Source: Brachynemurus nebulosus (lineage: Eukaryota; Arthropoda; Insecta; Neuroptera; Myrmeleontidae). From it: a DNA stretch of 64,000 nt. Below, piece after piece: positions 1 through 10,559 of the stretch (position 1 is the first letter of the stretch; each line of letters begins with the position of its first letter). The notes below the pieces were generated by a model. The model was given only the letters and a program-made list of their open reading frames with translations, did not search any database and was not told the DNA's origin. The position numbers and the translations under genes were made by a program. Where the stretch lies: assembly GCA_035578155.1 (NCBI GenBank), contig JAPWDM010000024.1, positions 1,783,501 to 1,847,500 of the forward strand, given 5' to 3'.

Positions 1-61
1 TCAAGTTTTTTTCTGCATTTCATTTGACATTTCTCAATTTCAGACTAACTCAATTTGAACC

Positions 62-1147
62 ATGGAAAGATACACAATCGAGCAACGTGTTAAAGTTATT
101 CAGGCTTATTATGAAAATGGGCGTTCAAACCAAAATGCATATCGTGCACTTCGTGATTTTTTCGGTCAATTTAATCGTCCAAATGTGCGTACAATCGGAA
201 AAATCGTGCAAAAATTTGAGAAAACTGGGTCTGTAGGAGATGTAAAAACACCAGTGCATGCTCGTACAGCTCGTACTGCAGAAAATATTGCTGCTGTTCG
301 CGATAGTGTGGCTGAAGAGCCGTCCACCTCAACTCGTCGTCGTGCCCAACAATTGCACCTCTCACGCTCGTCGTTGATGAACATTATGCATAAAGACTTA
401 CATTTACACGCTTACAAGGTGCAATTGACTCAAGAACTAAAGCCTCTTGACCATACCAAACGTCGTCAGTGGTCAGAATGGTGGCAAGAAATGGCAACAG
501 TGGATGATCAATTTTCGAAGAAAATCATCTTCAGTGATGAGGCACATTTTCACCTCAGTGGATTCGTCAATAAGCAGAATTGCCGCATTTGGGCGAATGA
601 TAATCCAAGAGTGATTGTCGAAAAACCAATGTACCCACAAAGAGTGACTGTTTGGTGCGGTTTATGGGCTGGCGGCATCATCGGGCCGTATTTTTTCCAA
701 AATGAGGCCGGTCAGGCAGTTACTGTGAATGGTGTTCGCTATCGTGAGATGATAACGAACTTTTTATGGCCCGAATTGGAAGATATGGATGTGGACGATA
801 TGTGGTTCCAACAGGATGGTGCCACTTGCCACACAGCCAACGAAACAATGGCTCTTTTGCGCGACAAATTCAATGGCCGTGTTATCTCACGTGGTGGCGA
901 TGTCAATTGGCCGCCAAGATCATGTGATTTGACACCGTTGGACTTCTTTCTTTGGGGTTATTTGAAAGAAAAGGTGTACGTCGATAAGCCAGCAACAATT
1001 CAAGAGCTAAAGGATGAGATAATTCGGCACATTAACGGCATAGAACCTCAATTATGCCTCAGCGTCATCGAAAATTTGGACCATCGGATGGAGGTGTGCC
1101 GCCGAGGTCGTGGCGGCCATTTGGCCGATATTTTGTTCCATACATAA
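62..1147 (+). CDS. Mariner-like (IS630-Tc1-mariner superfamily) transposase, intact
   Basis: The 361-aa frame is uninterrupted and starts at an ATG with good context (GAACCATGG). Residues 1-110 are a basic, helical DNA-binding region of helix-turn-helix type. The DDE catalytic core follows: D159 in FSDEAHFHLSGF, D252 in WFQQDGATCHTA and D289 in PPRSCDLTPLDFFLWGY. There are 92 residues between the first two aspartates, as in Mos1, and 36 between the last two, against 34 in classical mariners; this makes it a D,D36D variant. The enzyme should cut and paste its own element at TA sites. An AATAAA lies near 1170. The gene is clearly richer in GC than its surroundings, which fits a recent arrival. 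The left terminal repeat lies outside the window. Superfamily is certain; the subfamily name is not. Confidence 0.93.
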   Translation: MERYTIEQRVKVIQAYYENGRSNQNAYRALRDFFGQFNRPNVRTIGKIVQKFEKTGSVGDVKTPVHARTARTAENIAAVRDSVAEEPSTSTRRRAQQLHLSRSSLMNIMHKDLHLHAYKVQLTQELKPLDHTKRRQWSEWWQEMATVDDQFSKKIIFSDEAHFHLSGFVNKQNCRIWANDNPRVIVEKPMYPQRVTVWCGLWAGGIIGPYFFQNEAGQAVTVNGVRYREMITNFLWPELEDMDVDDMWFQQDGATCHTANETMALLRDKFNGRVISRGGDVNWPPRSCDLTPLDFFLWGYLKEKVYVDKPATIQELKDEIIRHINGIEPQLCLSVIENLDHRMEVCRRGRGGHLADILFHT

Positions 1148-1262
1148 TTGAACCATACTATATTATCATAATAAAAAGAAATGACAATAATTTCCTAAAT
1201 AATTTGTGTTTTATTCAAAATCAACATCGGCCCTTAAAATTTAACCACCCTTTAAAAGCGTT
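1148..1262 (+). mobile_element. 3' flank and probable right end of the mariner-like element
   Basis: After the transposase stop there is a short AT-rich 3' region with an AATAAA near 1170. It is followed by GGCCCTTAAAATTTAACCAC and then CCTTTAAAAG (about 1229-1258). Its position close behind the stop codon suggests this is the right terminal inverted repeat. The left partner lies before base 1, so the pairing cannot be confirmed here. Confidence 0.45.
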
Positions 1263-1372
1263 ACGGATACATCTTTCAGTAATGACTCCAGCGTAAAATA
1301 CATCATATTTGACAAACAATAGAAACGCTTTAGAAGAATTTACATTTTACACAGCATTCGTGTTTTGGCCAG

Positions 1373-1425
1373 AACAATCGTAAAGGCCAATCGCAATCAG
1401 TGATCACATATATGTGTGATGCTAT
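1373..1425 (+). repeat. Dispersed repeat, copy 1 (second copy at 24411-24460)
   Basis: About 50 bases containing CAATCGTAAAGGCCAATCGC and CAGTGATCACA recur with a few substitutions at 24411-24460 inside PKNOX intron 5. Both copies carry the palindromic TGATCA core. This is probably a fragment of an unrecognised transposon. Confidence 0.5.
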
Positions 1426-1532
1426 TGTATAGGTACGTGGCTACAACAGGTTTACTGCCACATGGCATCGCTTCGTCCCTCACAGTAACTAGATAGAGAG
1501 CGAGCTATATTTGTATACCTTATTGGTGTACG

Positions 1533-1798
1533 CAGGATCGGACCTAGAGTAATTAGGAGGGGAAATTTTCCTGTTGGCGCCCTCCACGGCAAAAAAATTC
1601 TTTTTGCCTGGAACAAATTCATCTGAACCCTATCAGAAATGGGCACCGTTGACTTTTTTTTGTCATCACTTCCTTTTTCACGGACCAATTTTTAAAATAT
1701 CACTGCGCCAAAAAAATTTAAGCATTTTCACCTGCTTGGCGCCCCTAAAAGCTTGTAGGAGAGCACATTCCCCTGCTGCCCCCCCGGATCCGGCCCTG
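1533..1798. mobile_element. hAT-type MITE with perfect 8-bp target duplication
   Basis: The element begins CAGGATCGGACC and ends GGATCCGGCCCTG, imperfect inverted termini. The 8-base sequence GGTGTACG occurs immediately before it (1525-1532) and immediately after it (1799-1806). An 8-bp duplication with CAG...CTG ends is typical of hAT transposons. There is no transposase, so it is non-autonomous. A perfect duplication suggests a fairly recent insertion. Confidence 0.82.
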
Positions 1799-1947
1799 GG
1801 TGTACGTTTAATACAGAATTGTTGACGTGATACGGCGTTAATAATGTTCTTCAAAAAGTTCTTCACAGCGCCCCCACCAATTGAAATTAATTTATGCCAC
1901 TTTATTTGGGTACTTTAAACAAAAATATTTTTTCGGGACTCACGATT

Positions 1948-2275
1948 CAGTTTATGTAAAGTTCCTGTACTAAATAGAGTCCTGAACTAGACAGTAATTT
2001 TTCATCAAAGAAATGTCAAAATTAATTATCGGATGTTTGTGTAAAATATGTTTGAGTACATACTTAATTATTGTTAATAAGTTATGAGTTAATGAACAAT
2101 TAAAAAGTTTTAATTTAATTATTCTTTCTAGGTTAAATTAAATGGGTTTTTTATTTTAATTGATATTTAATTTATTTCCGATTTATTTTACACAAACCTT
2201 TGATGAAAAATGGTGAACTATCAAAACTCGTGTCCCGACTCTATTTAGTACAAGGACTCTAGGTTTACATATAGT
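1948..2275. mobile_element. TIR/foldback element, about 0.33 kb
   Basis: The left arm (about 1950-2015, with CCTGTACTAAATAGAGTCC and TTTTTCATCAAAG) is the inverted counterpart of the right arm (about 2198-2270, with CTTTGATGAAAAAT and GACTCTATTTAGTACAAGGA). The interior is AT-rich with no coding potential. It looks like a non-autonomous DNA transposon; the superfamily is unclear. Confidence 0.6.
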
Positions 2276-2370
2276 AAATTTAACCATCCTCTTGATTTTT
2301 CATGTTTTTGGAAACAGGATTAAAACATTTAATTTTTTGTCTGTACACTTAAATAATACCTAGAATACAG

Positions 2371-2401
<31 letters not shown>

Positions 2402-4918
2402 AATTTTTTAGGAATTTTAAAATTTTTGTTTTTAAGATAGGGGGTCCATAATTTTTCGGGACGCCTGGTAAAAAATACAAAGACGAAACAAACTTTTACA
2501 TCTTGATACGAAACTTTGAATTGAATTACTCGTAAAATTTTTGTTCGCTACAAACTTAGCATTGGTAGAAAAACTTGATCGAAGCCATTTGACTTCATAC
2601 GCCTATGAAATAGAATCTAAAATTCGAATATTCTCCTGTGCTCGAATCCTCCTGTGTTACCTTGTCCTGGATATAAATATATAAATCAACACTGAACGTT
2701 CATAGTCCTAGAGCTTAGATCTATAGTAAACGGGACAATATTTTCTTTGAATTATAAAATATAACTAGTTATATATAAAAATAGGAGTTTGAACAGAAAT
2801 TATTTAACGAGAAGCGGTTGGTCCAATTATTATGAAAATTGTTAGTAATTGAAGGTACTTGATATGGAAAATATATTTTATCCTTGATTTGAGATAATTT
2901 GTTTTTAATAAAAGCTTTTTCATCTTAAGTGTTTTATTGAAGAAGTGAACTATATCCTACCTGCTGTCGTAATACGTACGTACATTGATTGTACATTCAT
3001 TACAATTAACAATGTTTTTCATTTAACAATTCCGATTCCTGTCCCTTCTTTCTTTACGTGAATATCGTCGATGTTGAAGATGTGCTTGTTGTCTATTTAA
3101 TTGGATTCAAATAATAATTGATTTTTTCTTTTACATCACTACCTAATGCTTAAGTGTGCATTGTGTAAATGAAGTTTTGCAAATATGTAATTTAAGAGGG
3201 AATAATCTAGTTAATAAAAATTTTGGTTTTTTTCCAAGCTAAGATTATGAAATATTTTATTTTTGGTAGTTTGTTCATTTGAAAGTATATACCGTGTTTT
3301 TCATCGGTTGAAATGAAAAATTAATTGAGCAATATTACATATTATTATTCTTTGTCGAAATCTAAGAGATCCCTATTTTTTTTATCTACGGAAAACCGGT
3401 CTGAAGGGGTGAATTACCCTTCCCTTATTATCCCTTAAAATTGGGATAAAAATTTAATTTTGCAAATATCTCGAACATGGTACGTAACCTCCACAAAATT
3501 GATAAATTGATAATAAATTCCTTAAAAGAGTAGAATAGAAGAAAATATAAAGGATAAGTTTTTTTGCTAGCTAACCTTGTTTTTCGGGAAAATTTGAAAA
3601 ATTTCAAAAAGTAATTGTCCAATAAGAAAACAGCAAATTTAATCACGCCTATCATTCCTGTTTATTTTTGTTAGATTGTTATGACTTGATGAGTGAATCT
3701 AGTGATTTCAGCAAGTTCAATTTGAAAAAAATATTAGTTATAGAACAATATTTAAAGATACTACGGAAAAATTTTTGTGATTGTGCAAGGTCCCTGTCAT
3801 TAAAAAAAAATATACAAAAATATTTTATTTCTTTTTTAAGCATTAAATACCCTTTTTGAAATTTAAAAAAAAATATACGTTACAAAAAAATGTTCGTTAT
3901 TGTGTAAGGCAGGTAAAATCTTTAAAAAAAATACATAAAATATTTTTTCTCGCTGTTTTAATCATTCTAAAATATTTTCGAAATGTATCTCAACAAACAT
4001 ATTATCTAAAAATTACAAAAATTGTATAATATCCAACGGCTGTTGGTTATAACCGGAACTCCGCGGATAAATCGCGTAGAAACTGGATGATTACCGAAAC
4101 TGTTTGAAATACATGCATTTCGTCACATATTATCCGGCGTTTTTGACGGTTTCGCGATTTAGCTGGCTAGTATGCGTAATTAGTTTTCGCATATTAGCCG
4201 TAACATACATACTATTACGAATATTAGCAACAATTTGTCCTACTGTTTCCCAAGCTAATATAGATTGGTAACATGATTTTTCTTTGACGTATAAATTCCT
4301 AACATTAATTTTGGGACGTTGTATAATTTAAATAGGCCAAAGTATTTTTAATTATTTAAAATAACAAACTGTATAAACTTTTTTTCTGTCTAATATTGAC
4401 ACAAACAAAAGAGAGAACAATGTTTTTATTGATTACATTTTTAGAAGTGGCACTCAAAAACAAAGATAGTTGAAAATACACCGAGTAGATAAATATATAG
4501 AACAGAAGAAATACTCGTATATATATATTCATTCTACCATTCATTGTATGTATACAACGGGTATATATAATATAAGTTAGTATACCGTAAAATGGGATAA
4601 ATCGGTACAAATTTAAATTTCACATAGTATTTTTTACATTGATATGTTTTTCTGGGACTGGGATAGCTACAGATTGAAAAATTGGTGATGTTTAACACCT
4701 TAACGGCCATTGATGTCATAAGACGTTAAGTGAAAACCTTACTAACTCACACACCACGTCGTACGATGTCAACAATTTCATATAAAGTATATTAGTTGTC
4801 AAAATAGTATACTAGTTGGGCGTTTTGTCATTACAAGTTATGACAGTCTTGATGTTAAAATTGGTACTTATAAAATTGATATCCATAATATTGGCACCTA
4901 TAAAAATGTGACGGTACT
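2276..4918. other. AT-rich intergenic DNA, no gene seen
   Basis: This stretch has long A and T runs (for example a T tract at about 2371-2397) and scattered short open frames without recognisable products. At 4584-4605, ACCGTAAAATGGGATAAATC resembles the tip of the element at 12189 and may be a solitary transposon end. Nothing else could be supported. Confidence 0.5.
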
Positions 4919-4926
4919 TACACGTA

Positions 4927-5104
4927 CAGTGGCGTAGTGAACATAACTGGCGCCCGGGGCACGACACTTTATTGGCGCCCCCCATTCCTACCAAAAACAC
5001 GTATAGTTAATATTTGGCACCTCTTTGGTACACATTTGGCGCCCTTCTGCAAGTCGCGCCCGGTGAATGATAGACCCCCTTGCACCCCCGTTGCTACGCC
5101 TCTG
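4927..5104. mobile_element. hAT-type MITE (178 bp) with perfect 8-bp target duplication
   Basis: It starts CAGTGGCGTAGTG and ends TTGCTACGCCTCTG, which are inverted to each other with few mismatches. It is flanked by TACACGTA at 4919-4926 and 5105-5112. The interior is rich in GGCGCCC-like words. The element is non-coding. Its ends resemble those of the elements at 15220 and 19919. Confidence 0.85.
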
Positions 5105-5124
5105 TACACGTACTATTTATACTA

Positions 5125-5711
5125 CACACACCGGCATAATTAGCGGAACATAAAAAAAAATATAAAAACCTATTTATTAAACAAAGTTGGCGGTTTTTTA
5201 AATTTTTACTTAAAATAATATTGAAGTAACGAATTAATTGACTTTCCATAGAATTGTTTTTATTTATTATTGATGCAAATCTTTTTAAGAGGTCTGTCAC
5301 TTTCGAATTCAAATGCCGTTTCTTCTCAATGTGGTCGAGCCTCAAACTACCGTAATTGAAGAATGGCAAAGACTGTCCCAGGAAACTATAGATAACATCA
5401 TGCTGAGTATAGCAAGACGAATGGAAGTTTTGATAAGAGCACGGGAGGAACCAGATGGCATTAAAACGCTGTGTTTCATTTTCTATTTGTTAAATAATCT
5501 TTAACTTAAATTATTCTTAGATGACATAAAATTCCAAAAATTTGTCATTTTATATGGTTACTTGTTTTGCTACCGAAAATAAAGATATATCGATTTGTGT
5601 ACATGTAATTTTAAGTGAATAATTAAATAAGATTAATATTTTCTTGAAATTAATTGATTTGTTTGATTTTTACAGATATTTTGCATGTTCCGCTAATTCT
5701 GCCGGTGTGTG
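5125..5711 (+). mobile_element. Internally deleted Tc1-like element (587 bp) with TIRs and TA duplication
   Basis: The left end CACACACCGGCATAATTAGC and the right end are inverted over 27 bases with one mismatch. TA sits on both sides (5123-5124 and 5712-5713), the target duplication expected for Tc1/mariner. Only the last part of a transposase gene remains inside, so this is a deletion derivative that would need an enzyme supplied in trans. Confidence 0.85.
5313..5504 (+). pseudogene. C-terminal remnant of a Tc1-like transposase
   Basis: The translation contains IEEWQRLSQETIDNIMLSIA followed by RRMEVLIRARE. This matches the end of Tc1-type transposases, where a W, an 'IP.E.I..L..SM.RR' pattern and a basic helix precede the stop. 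The DDE catalytic core is entirely absent. It lies between the TIRs of the 5125-5711 element and runs toward the right TIR, the usual gene orientation. Confidence 0.7.
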
Positions 5712-5920
5712 TATTTATTTCGGTATATACACTAAGCATACAGTATTATGTCATAATTAAGACTTGTTTTTCTCTTATGATTTTTAAAAAAAAATAATGA
5801 TGAAGCTAAACACATACATTTTACGTATTGACTAAATCCCTACGAACCAATTCGCACACCTAGGTCTAAACAGATGCGATTCAAAATAGCACTTTTTTTA
5901 GAAAACGCAAAAAACTGATC

Positions 5921-5988
5921 ACCGTGTCCCTGTGTACTGTAAGAGTTTGAAATATTTTTCAAACTCTTACAGTACACAGGGACACGGT
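5921..5988. repeat. Perfect inverted repeat, 31-bp arms, 6-bp loop
   Basis: The arm 5921-5951 (starting ACCGTGTCCCTGTGTACTGT) is matched base for base by the reverse complement at 5958-5988, around the loop ATATTT. No element around it explains the structure. It could form a stable RNA or DNA hairpin. Confidence 0.9.
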
Positions 5989-6008
5989 AATCCTTGTTTA
6001 ACAATTTT

Positions 6009-6092
6009 TAGTCGAATTTTTCAACTGAAAAAATTCGATTTATACAGCCTATACGATAAGAACGGCGGGAGGCGAAAGGCGAGAGTGGGGGC
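6009..6092 (+). repeat. Fragment matching one end of the 46.9/56.6 kb repeat family
   Basis: The stretch reads TTAGTCGAATTTTT, then a region equivalent to TATACAGCCTATACGATAAG and a purine-rich GAGAGTGGGGGCG. The same order is seen at 56612-56690, and in reverse at 48355-48446. It is therefore a third, truncated copy of that family's end. Confidence 0.6.
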
Positions 6093-6100
6093 GTCTTTTG

Positions 6101-6393
6101 CAACTCTGGGCCTCTAACCTCTACCAGAACTACCCCAAAAATTATTTTAAAAAAATCAAAGATGATCTTCTCGACATTCTCTACGCAAATAACTTTGAAT
6201 TTCAGAGAAGCAACAATTACACGATTAATTATAAAAAAAGAGAGCCAGCGGAGGCTATCTTTTTACAACTCTGGGCCTCTAACCTCTTCCAAAACCACCC
6301 CAAAAATTATAAAAAAATTCAGAGCTGATCCTTTCAACATTCTCTTCATGAATAACTTTGAATTTTAGAGAAGCAACAATTAGACGATTAATT
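6101..6393 (+). repeat. Diverged tandem duplication, period 165 bp (two copies)
   Basis: CAACTCTGGGCCTCTAACCT at 6101 recurs at 6266, and similarity continues through CCCCAAAAATTAT, AATAACTTTGAATTT and AGAGAAGCAACAATTA in both copies. The copies differ by many substitutions, so the duplication is not new. It is attached to the truncated repeat end just upstream. Confidence 0.7.
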
Positions 6394-6889
6394 AGCTGGA
6401 GCTGCCAGCTTGAGATTCATGTATCGAGGAATAATATGCACTTTGATTTATGTCGATATCTCAAATACTTTTTGAGGTACATGAGGAACCATGTCGGAAA
6501 ACCTACTTTCGAGAAAAAAACATTTTTATAAAGTTTTTTATTTAAATTGAATTACAATAAAGTGCGTGAACTAAAATGCCCATAACTTTTAGCTTTTTCA
6601 TTTTTTTTAAATAAAATTTTTGGAGAATGTTTCTAATACCTTAAGAAACATAATTATGAAGAAAAAGAAAATCGATTTATTTTATTTATTTATTTATTTT
6701 TTTAGCGAATCTCCCGTTAATTTGAATTGACTTTTCAAAAATATTTTCTATTCAATTTTAAGTTTAATCACTATTGCTAGAATGATCCTTCTGTTATAGT
6801 TTAAGAAATGCATATGTCCGTATTTACGTCTAGTATTTTTAAACCAAGTTCATGAATAACTTGACTCGAATTGTTCCAATGCACACTTG

Positions 6890-7260
6890 AGTTTCGATCG
6901 ATTCCATTTTAAGGTACTTTCACGTACACATATATTCGTATAAACGAACGAATGGGAATGAATCGAGAGCCGTTGTGCAATACAAATACATTAATGAACA
7001 CTTAAAGAACAATTATATACTCATTAGAAGTAGCGTTTGTTGTGACAGACGCAACGCGCTGCTCCGCTTACTGTTTGTTGTTCGGAGGCGTCCAATGAAT
7101 GAATGGGAAGAAAAGTAGGAGACACGACGCAGGCAGCTCAGCGTTGCGGGGTTGATTATTTACTTGCTTGGCAAACAAACATCATTCTGTCAAACCAGTC
7201 AAACATAGAGCCCATCCGTCGTAAACCACCACCCACCCTAAAACTGCCTTGTACTACGTA
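6890..7260. promoter_or_regulatory. Candidate promoter or non-coding first exon region of PKNOX
   Basis: This is the most GC-rich non-repetitive stretch upstream of PKNOX, with CAACGCGCTGCTCCGC, GGAGGCGTCCAATGAATG and GACACGACGCAGGCAGCTCA. It has two inverted matches to TGACAG, the known Meis/Prep binding core (7043-7048, and CTGTCA at 7187-7192), and a TTGATTATT near 7152. The strong splice acceptor at 19241-19243 shows that a non-coding exon must exist upstream. The link to PKNOX is inference; it could equally serve another transcript. Confidence 0.25.
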
Positions 7261-8569
7261 CATACTGATTATATGAAATCAAATTGGTTAAATTAAATTT
7301 GTGTTTTAGGCATAGGATGTACCACATGTATGTTAGTGTATGTAAGTATAGAAAAGTATTGAAAATATATGTATGGCTATGCTTTTAGTACAATTTTGAC
7401 TAAAATTTTCTGTGTGTATTTTTATAAAATAAAATATAGTACTCATAGAACGATATCTGTACTACATAGAGCCTTCATTATCCAGTTGTCCCAAAAGTAC
7501 CGAGATACAGAATTATCCATTATAAAACAAATTGGGTCAGACAGGGTCGTAATAAGCTGCCTGATCAGGGCCGGAAAAGGCTGCCTGCTCAGAACCAAAA
7601 TTATTTTTCCTAATGGAGCATTGATCATGTACTCCGATCAAGGCCGCAACAGACTGCCTGATTAGGATTGGAACAGGTAACTTGATCAAGACCAGATATG
7701 TACGCAAAAGCGTTACATTGCTGATCGTAACTCATAATATTGTGCAAAAAATTAAAAATTAAAAATTTAGAAATTATATTATTATATTTATATTTATTTA
7801 TTGATTATTGGTTGGTTGGGGTTAAATTTGGGTGCTACTTTACGGGTTGATTGGGGTTTCGATCAGCAGAGCATTTCTCCGGGTCTTATGGAGACAGTGT
7901 GGCAGTGGAAGATTATGGTCGCAGATCGTTTTCCCAAAACCATGAGATCCCCAAATAACCTAAATTTTCTTTCGACTACTAAAAGGGTGGTTTTTAAATT
8001 AGAAATACGAGAATTCATAAACTACAATTTTATTACAACAAAAGGTGACCAGAACAATTTTGAATTACAGCATTTGGAATCTTTGAATTTACAATAAATA
8101 ATTACAAGATTGAAATAAATTTACATAATATATTTTAAAATAGAATTTGCATCTTAGTCTTTGATGTGGCCATACTTTCCGAACCGAGACGCACGATATA
8201 AGTATACGGTGTGTACTGGCTATGGGAATATATCACCACATCAGTTGGTAAATTTATACACTTTTGACTTAAATATAAATTTGAAGTTACGAATTTTATG
8301 GAACAATTTTAAATATTGCTATAAAATATATTTTCTAAAGATATGTTATTAATTAAATTAAATTGATGTCAGTATTTGAAATTTTATAATTGTATCTTTA
8401 AATTTATGACTAGAATAACTCGTATAAGTATTTTATAAGTATCCGATTTTATGAAATTGTAAATTAGTTGATATTAATTTGCTTGAGTTCCTTAATTAAA
8501 ATTTTGTTTTTTTTTGGAAATTACAGATGGCAAAAATAAAATTAGATTTAAATCGAAATGTTTTAGAAA
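7261..8569. other. Non-coding region, no gene recognised
   Basis: A block at 7544-7690 repeats CTGCCTGATCAGGGCCGG-like words several times in degenerate form. An open frame at 7801-8097 (98 codons) resembles no family I recognise. The composition suggests decayed transposon DNA, possibly a long terminal repeat, but no paired ends were found. Confidence 0.35.
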
Positions 8570-8745
8570 GTTACGTTACAAGTTCTATTTCGCAAATAAA
8601 TTATACGATTTAAAAGATTATACCAGATATCTATTTTATTTTGCAAAATTACTATTAAAATTGAATTGAAATAATATCGAAGGTTACTTTATAAGTTATA
8701 TTTCGCAAATAAATTATATGATTTAAAAGATTATACCAGATATCG
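8570..8745 (+). repeat. Direct repeat pair, about 60 bp, spacing about 110 bp
   Basis: AAGTTCTATTTCGCAAATAA followed by ATTATACGATTTAAAAGATT and ATACCAGATATC at about 8579-8632 recurs at about 8692-8743 with few changes. It lies just upstream of the 71-bp tandem array and may belong to the same element. Confidence 0.65.
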
Positions 8746-8884
8746 AAATATTAGTAAAGGTTACACGTGCCTTTTAAATTTTTTTAAACCGGAAATGTTA
8801 CGTAATTGAAAGAATATTAAATTATCAAGACAATATTTTAATATTTGAAAACTTACTTAATAATGAATTAAATAAATTTAAATT

Positions 8885-9168
8885 AACTTAACCTATACTG
8901 GCAGAACTGATGTTCGCCGCATCGACGTACGTGTCGGAAAATTAAATTTAGACTAACCTTAAACTATACTGGCTGAACTTTACGTTCGCCGCATCGACTT
9001 ACATGTCGGAAACTAAATTTAGATTAACTTTAAACTATACTGGCTGAACTTTACGTTCGCCGCATCGACTTACATGTCGGAAACTAAATTTAGATTAACT
9101 TTAAACTATACTGGCTGAACTTTAGGTTCGCCGCATCGACTTAAGTGTCGGGAAAACTAAATTATAAC
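8885..9168 (+). repeat. Tandem repeat, four copies of a 71-bp unit
   Basis: CTATACTGGC starts at 8893, 8964, 9035 and 9106, exactly 71 bases apart. Each unit contains GTTCGCCGCATCGAC, then GTGTCGG and an AT-rich spacer TAAATTTAGA. Copies 2 and 3 are nearly identical; copies 1 and 4 have drifted. The CG-rich motif is embedded in very AT-rich DNA. Confidence 0.93.
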
Positions 9169-10129
9169 TTTATCAATTTAATAAACTATAATATTCGTAA
9201 ACTATAAGTTATTTTTAGTCGTAGACTTTTTTTGCTAAATCCCCAGGAAATCTTTTAGAAATCTGGATGAATGCGAAAGTACAAACGACGTTAAATATTT
9301 AAACGTAAATTATTTTTACATGTTACATTTAATTATTTTTTCTTTTATATATCTAATATATATATAAATTATCTTTTATTTTAGTTTAAATAAATTTCCA
9401 AAATATATTTATTTTAAATTAATTATACGATTTTTCAAAATTTAAAATTATCCTACATGCTACGTTTAATTATTTTCTAATCATTTAAATATAAATTATT
9501 TTTCCATTATGTTTAAGTAAATTTCCAAATATGTTATAGTAAAATAATACTTATCTTAACAATGAAGAATTTGTAATTTTTCAATAATACACTTAAATAA
9601 ATAATACTTAAACTAATTTTAAAATATACATATTTTTTATTTTTGATGTGTGCGGCCCGAAGGCCACACGAGAAGAGCTTCTCGCTAACTATCCTCTAAC
9701 TAACTGTCTTGTGTCATTTTTTAATCAGTATAAGTTATTTATTTAATTATGTAATTTGTTTTGTTAATTATATTTTTTTGAAAAATAAATGTTTAATTAA
9801 ATAATGTACGCACTCGATATAAATTTAAATTTCAGATTTCTGCAAACGTGTAATTAGTTTTTACATTGTCCCTAGATATCAATTCGAAACTATAACGCTA
9901 GATGTCGTTAATATATATACATATACAATTGATTTTTGAATTCTTTTAGATAATATATTGGACTGATATTAATTTCAAACATAGATGTTAGATGTCAGTA
10001 TTTTAGCATTTTTACAAATCGATTATTTATTAATTAGATTAAAGTTTTATTATCGATTTCCAAAGTAAATGTTGAATTGATTGATCACATGTAGCAATAA
10101 TTATTGCTACAATATTCATATCCTAACTG
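9169..10129. other. Very AT-rich region with one GC-rich double palindrome
   Basis: The sequence is almost pure AT until 9648-9684. There, two adjacent palindromes occur: GTGTGCGGCCCGAAGGCCAC (stem GGCC/GGCC with a CGAA loop) and GAGAAGAGCTTCTC. After this the DNA is AT-rich again. No coding potential was seen. Confidence 0.5.
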
Positions 10130-10204
10130 GAATCAGGTAAACCAAATCTAGGTCTCACTCTAGCACTATAAATTTTCTACTCGCGACGCTAAGGGAAAAT
10201 TCGA

Positions 10205-10360
10205 TCTCATTAATAAACATGGAGTTTACCGTTTAAGTAGATTGTTCAAATTGTAATATTGTCTACATAGGGCAGACTGGTCGAACTTTCGAAGTCAAAT
10301 ATAAAGAAAATATTAGCACCCAGAAACATACAAAGTCACATTTCTTAGAAAATTTAAAAA
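10205..10360 (+). pseudogene. Penelope-like element GIY-YIG endonuclease fragment, frameshifted
   Basis: From 10243 one frame reads CSNCNIVYIGQTGRTFEVKY and then KENIST...HTKSHFLENL. The C..C....YIGQTGR pattern is the hallmark of the GIY-YIG endonuclease that ends Penelope-like retroelement proteins. Just upstream, NKHGVYRLS is in another frame, so a frameshift separates them. The arginine and glutamate/histidine region that normally follows has changed (KYKEN in place of R..EH). No reverse transcriptase was seen nearby, so this is a dead 3' remnant. Confidence 0.72.
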
Positions 10361-10559
10361 AAATTTTTTTCTAAAATTTTTCAAAAAAACTTTTGAAAAA
10401 TTTTTTCAAAAAATTCTTAAAAAAGAATTTTTTTGAAAATTTTCTAAGAAATTTTCTTTTTTTATAAATTTAAATACTGTTATTAATAAAAATGTGAAAA
10501 AAGCTGAGAATTTTTTTTTCATTTTGTTGAAGATTATAAAAGTTTAAGATCAAAAAAAT

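Noticed and set aside
166..384. Minus-strand open frames over the transposase
   Set aside because: They are shadows of the clearly recognisable + strand transposase frame.
7801..8097. 98-codon open frame
   Set aside because: It has no family resemblance and lies in apparently decayed repeat DNA.
8885..9168. CRISPR-like array
   Set aside because: The units are head-to-tail copies of 71 bases without variable spacers, in an animal genome.
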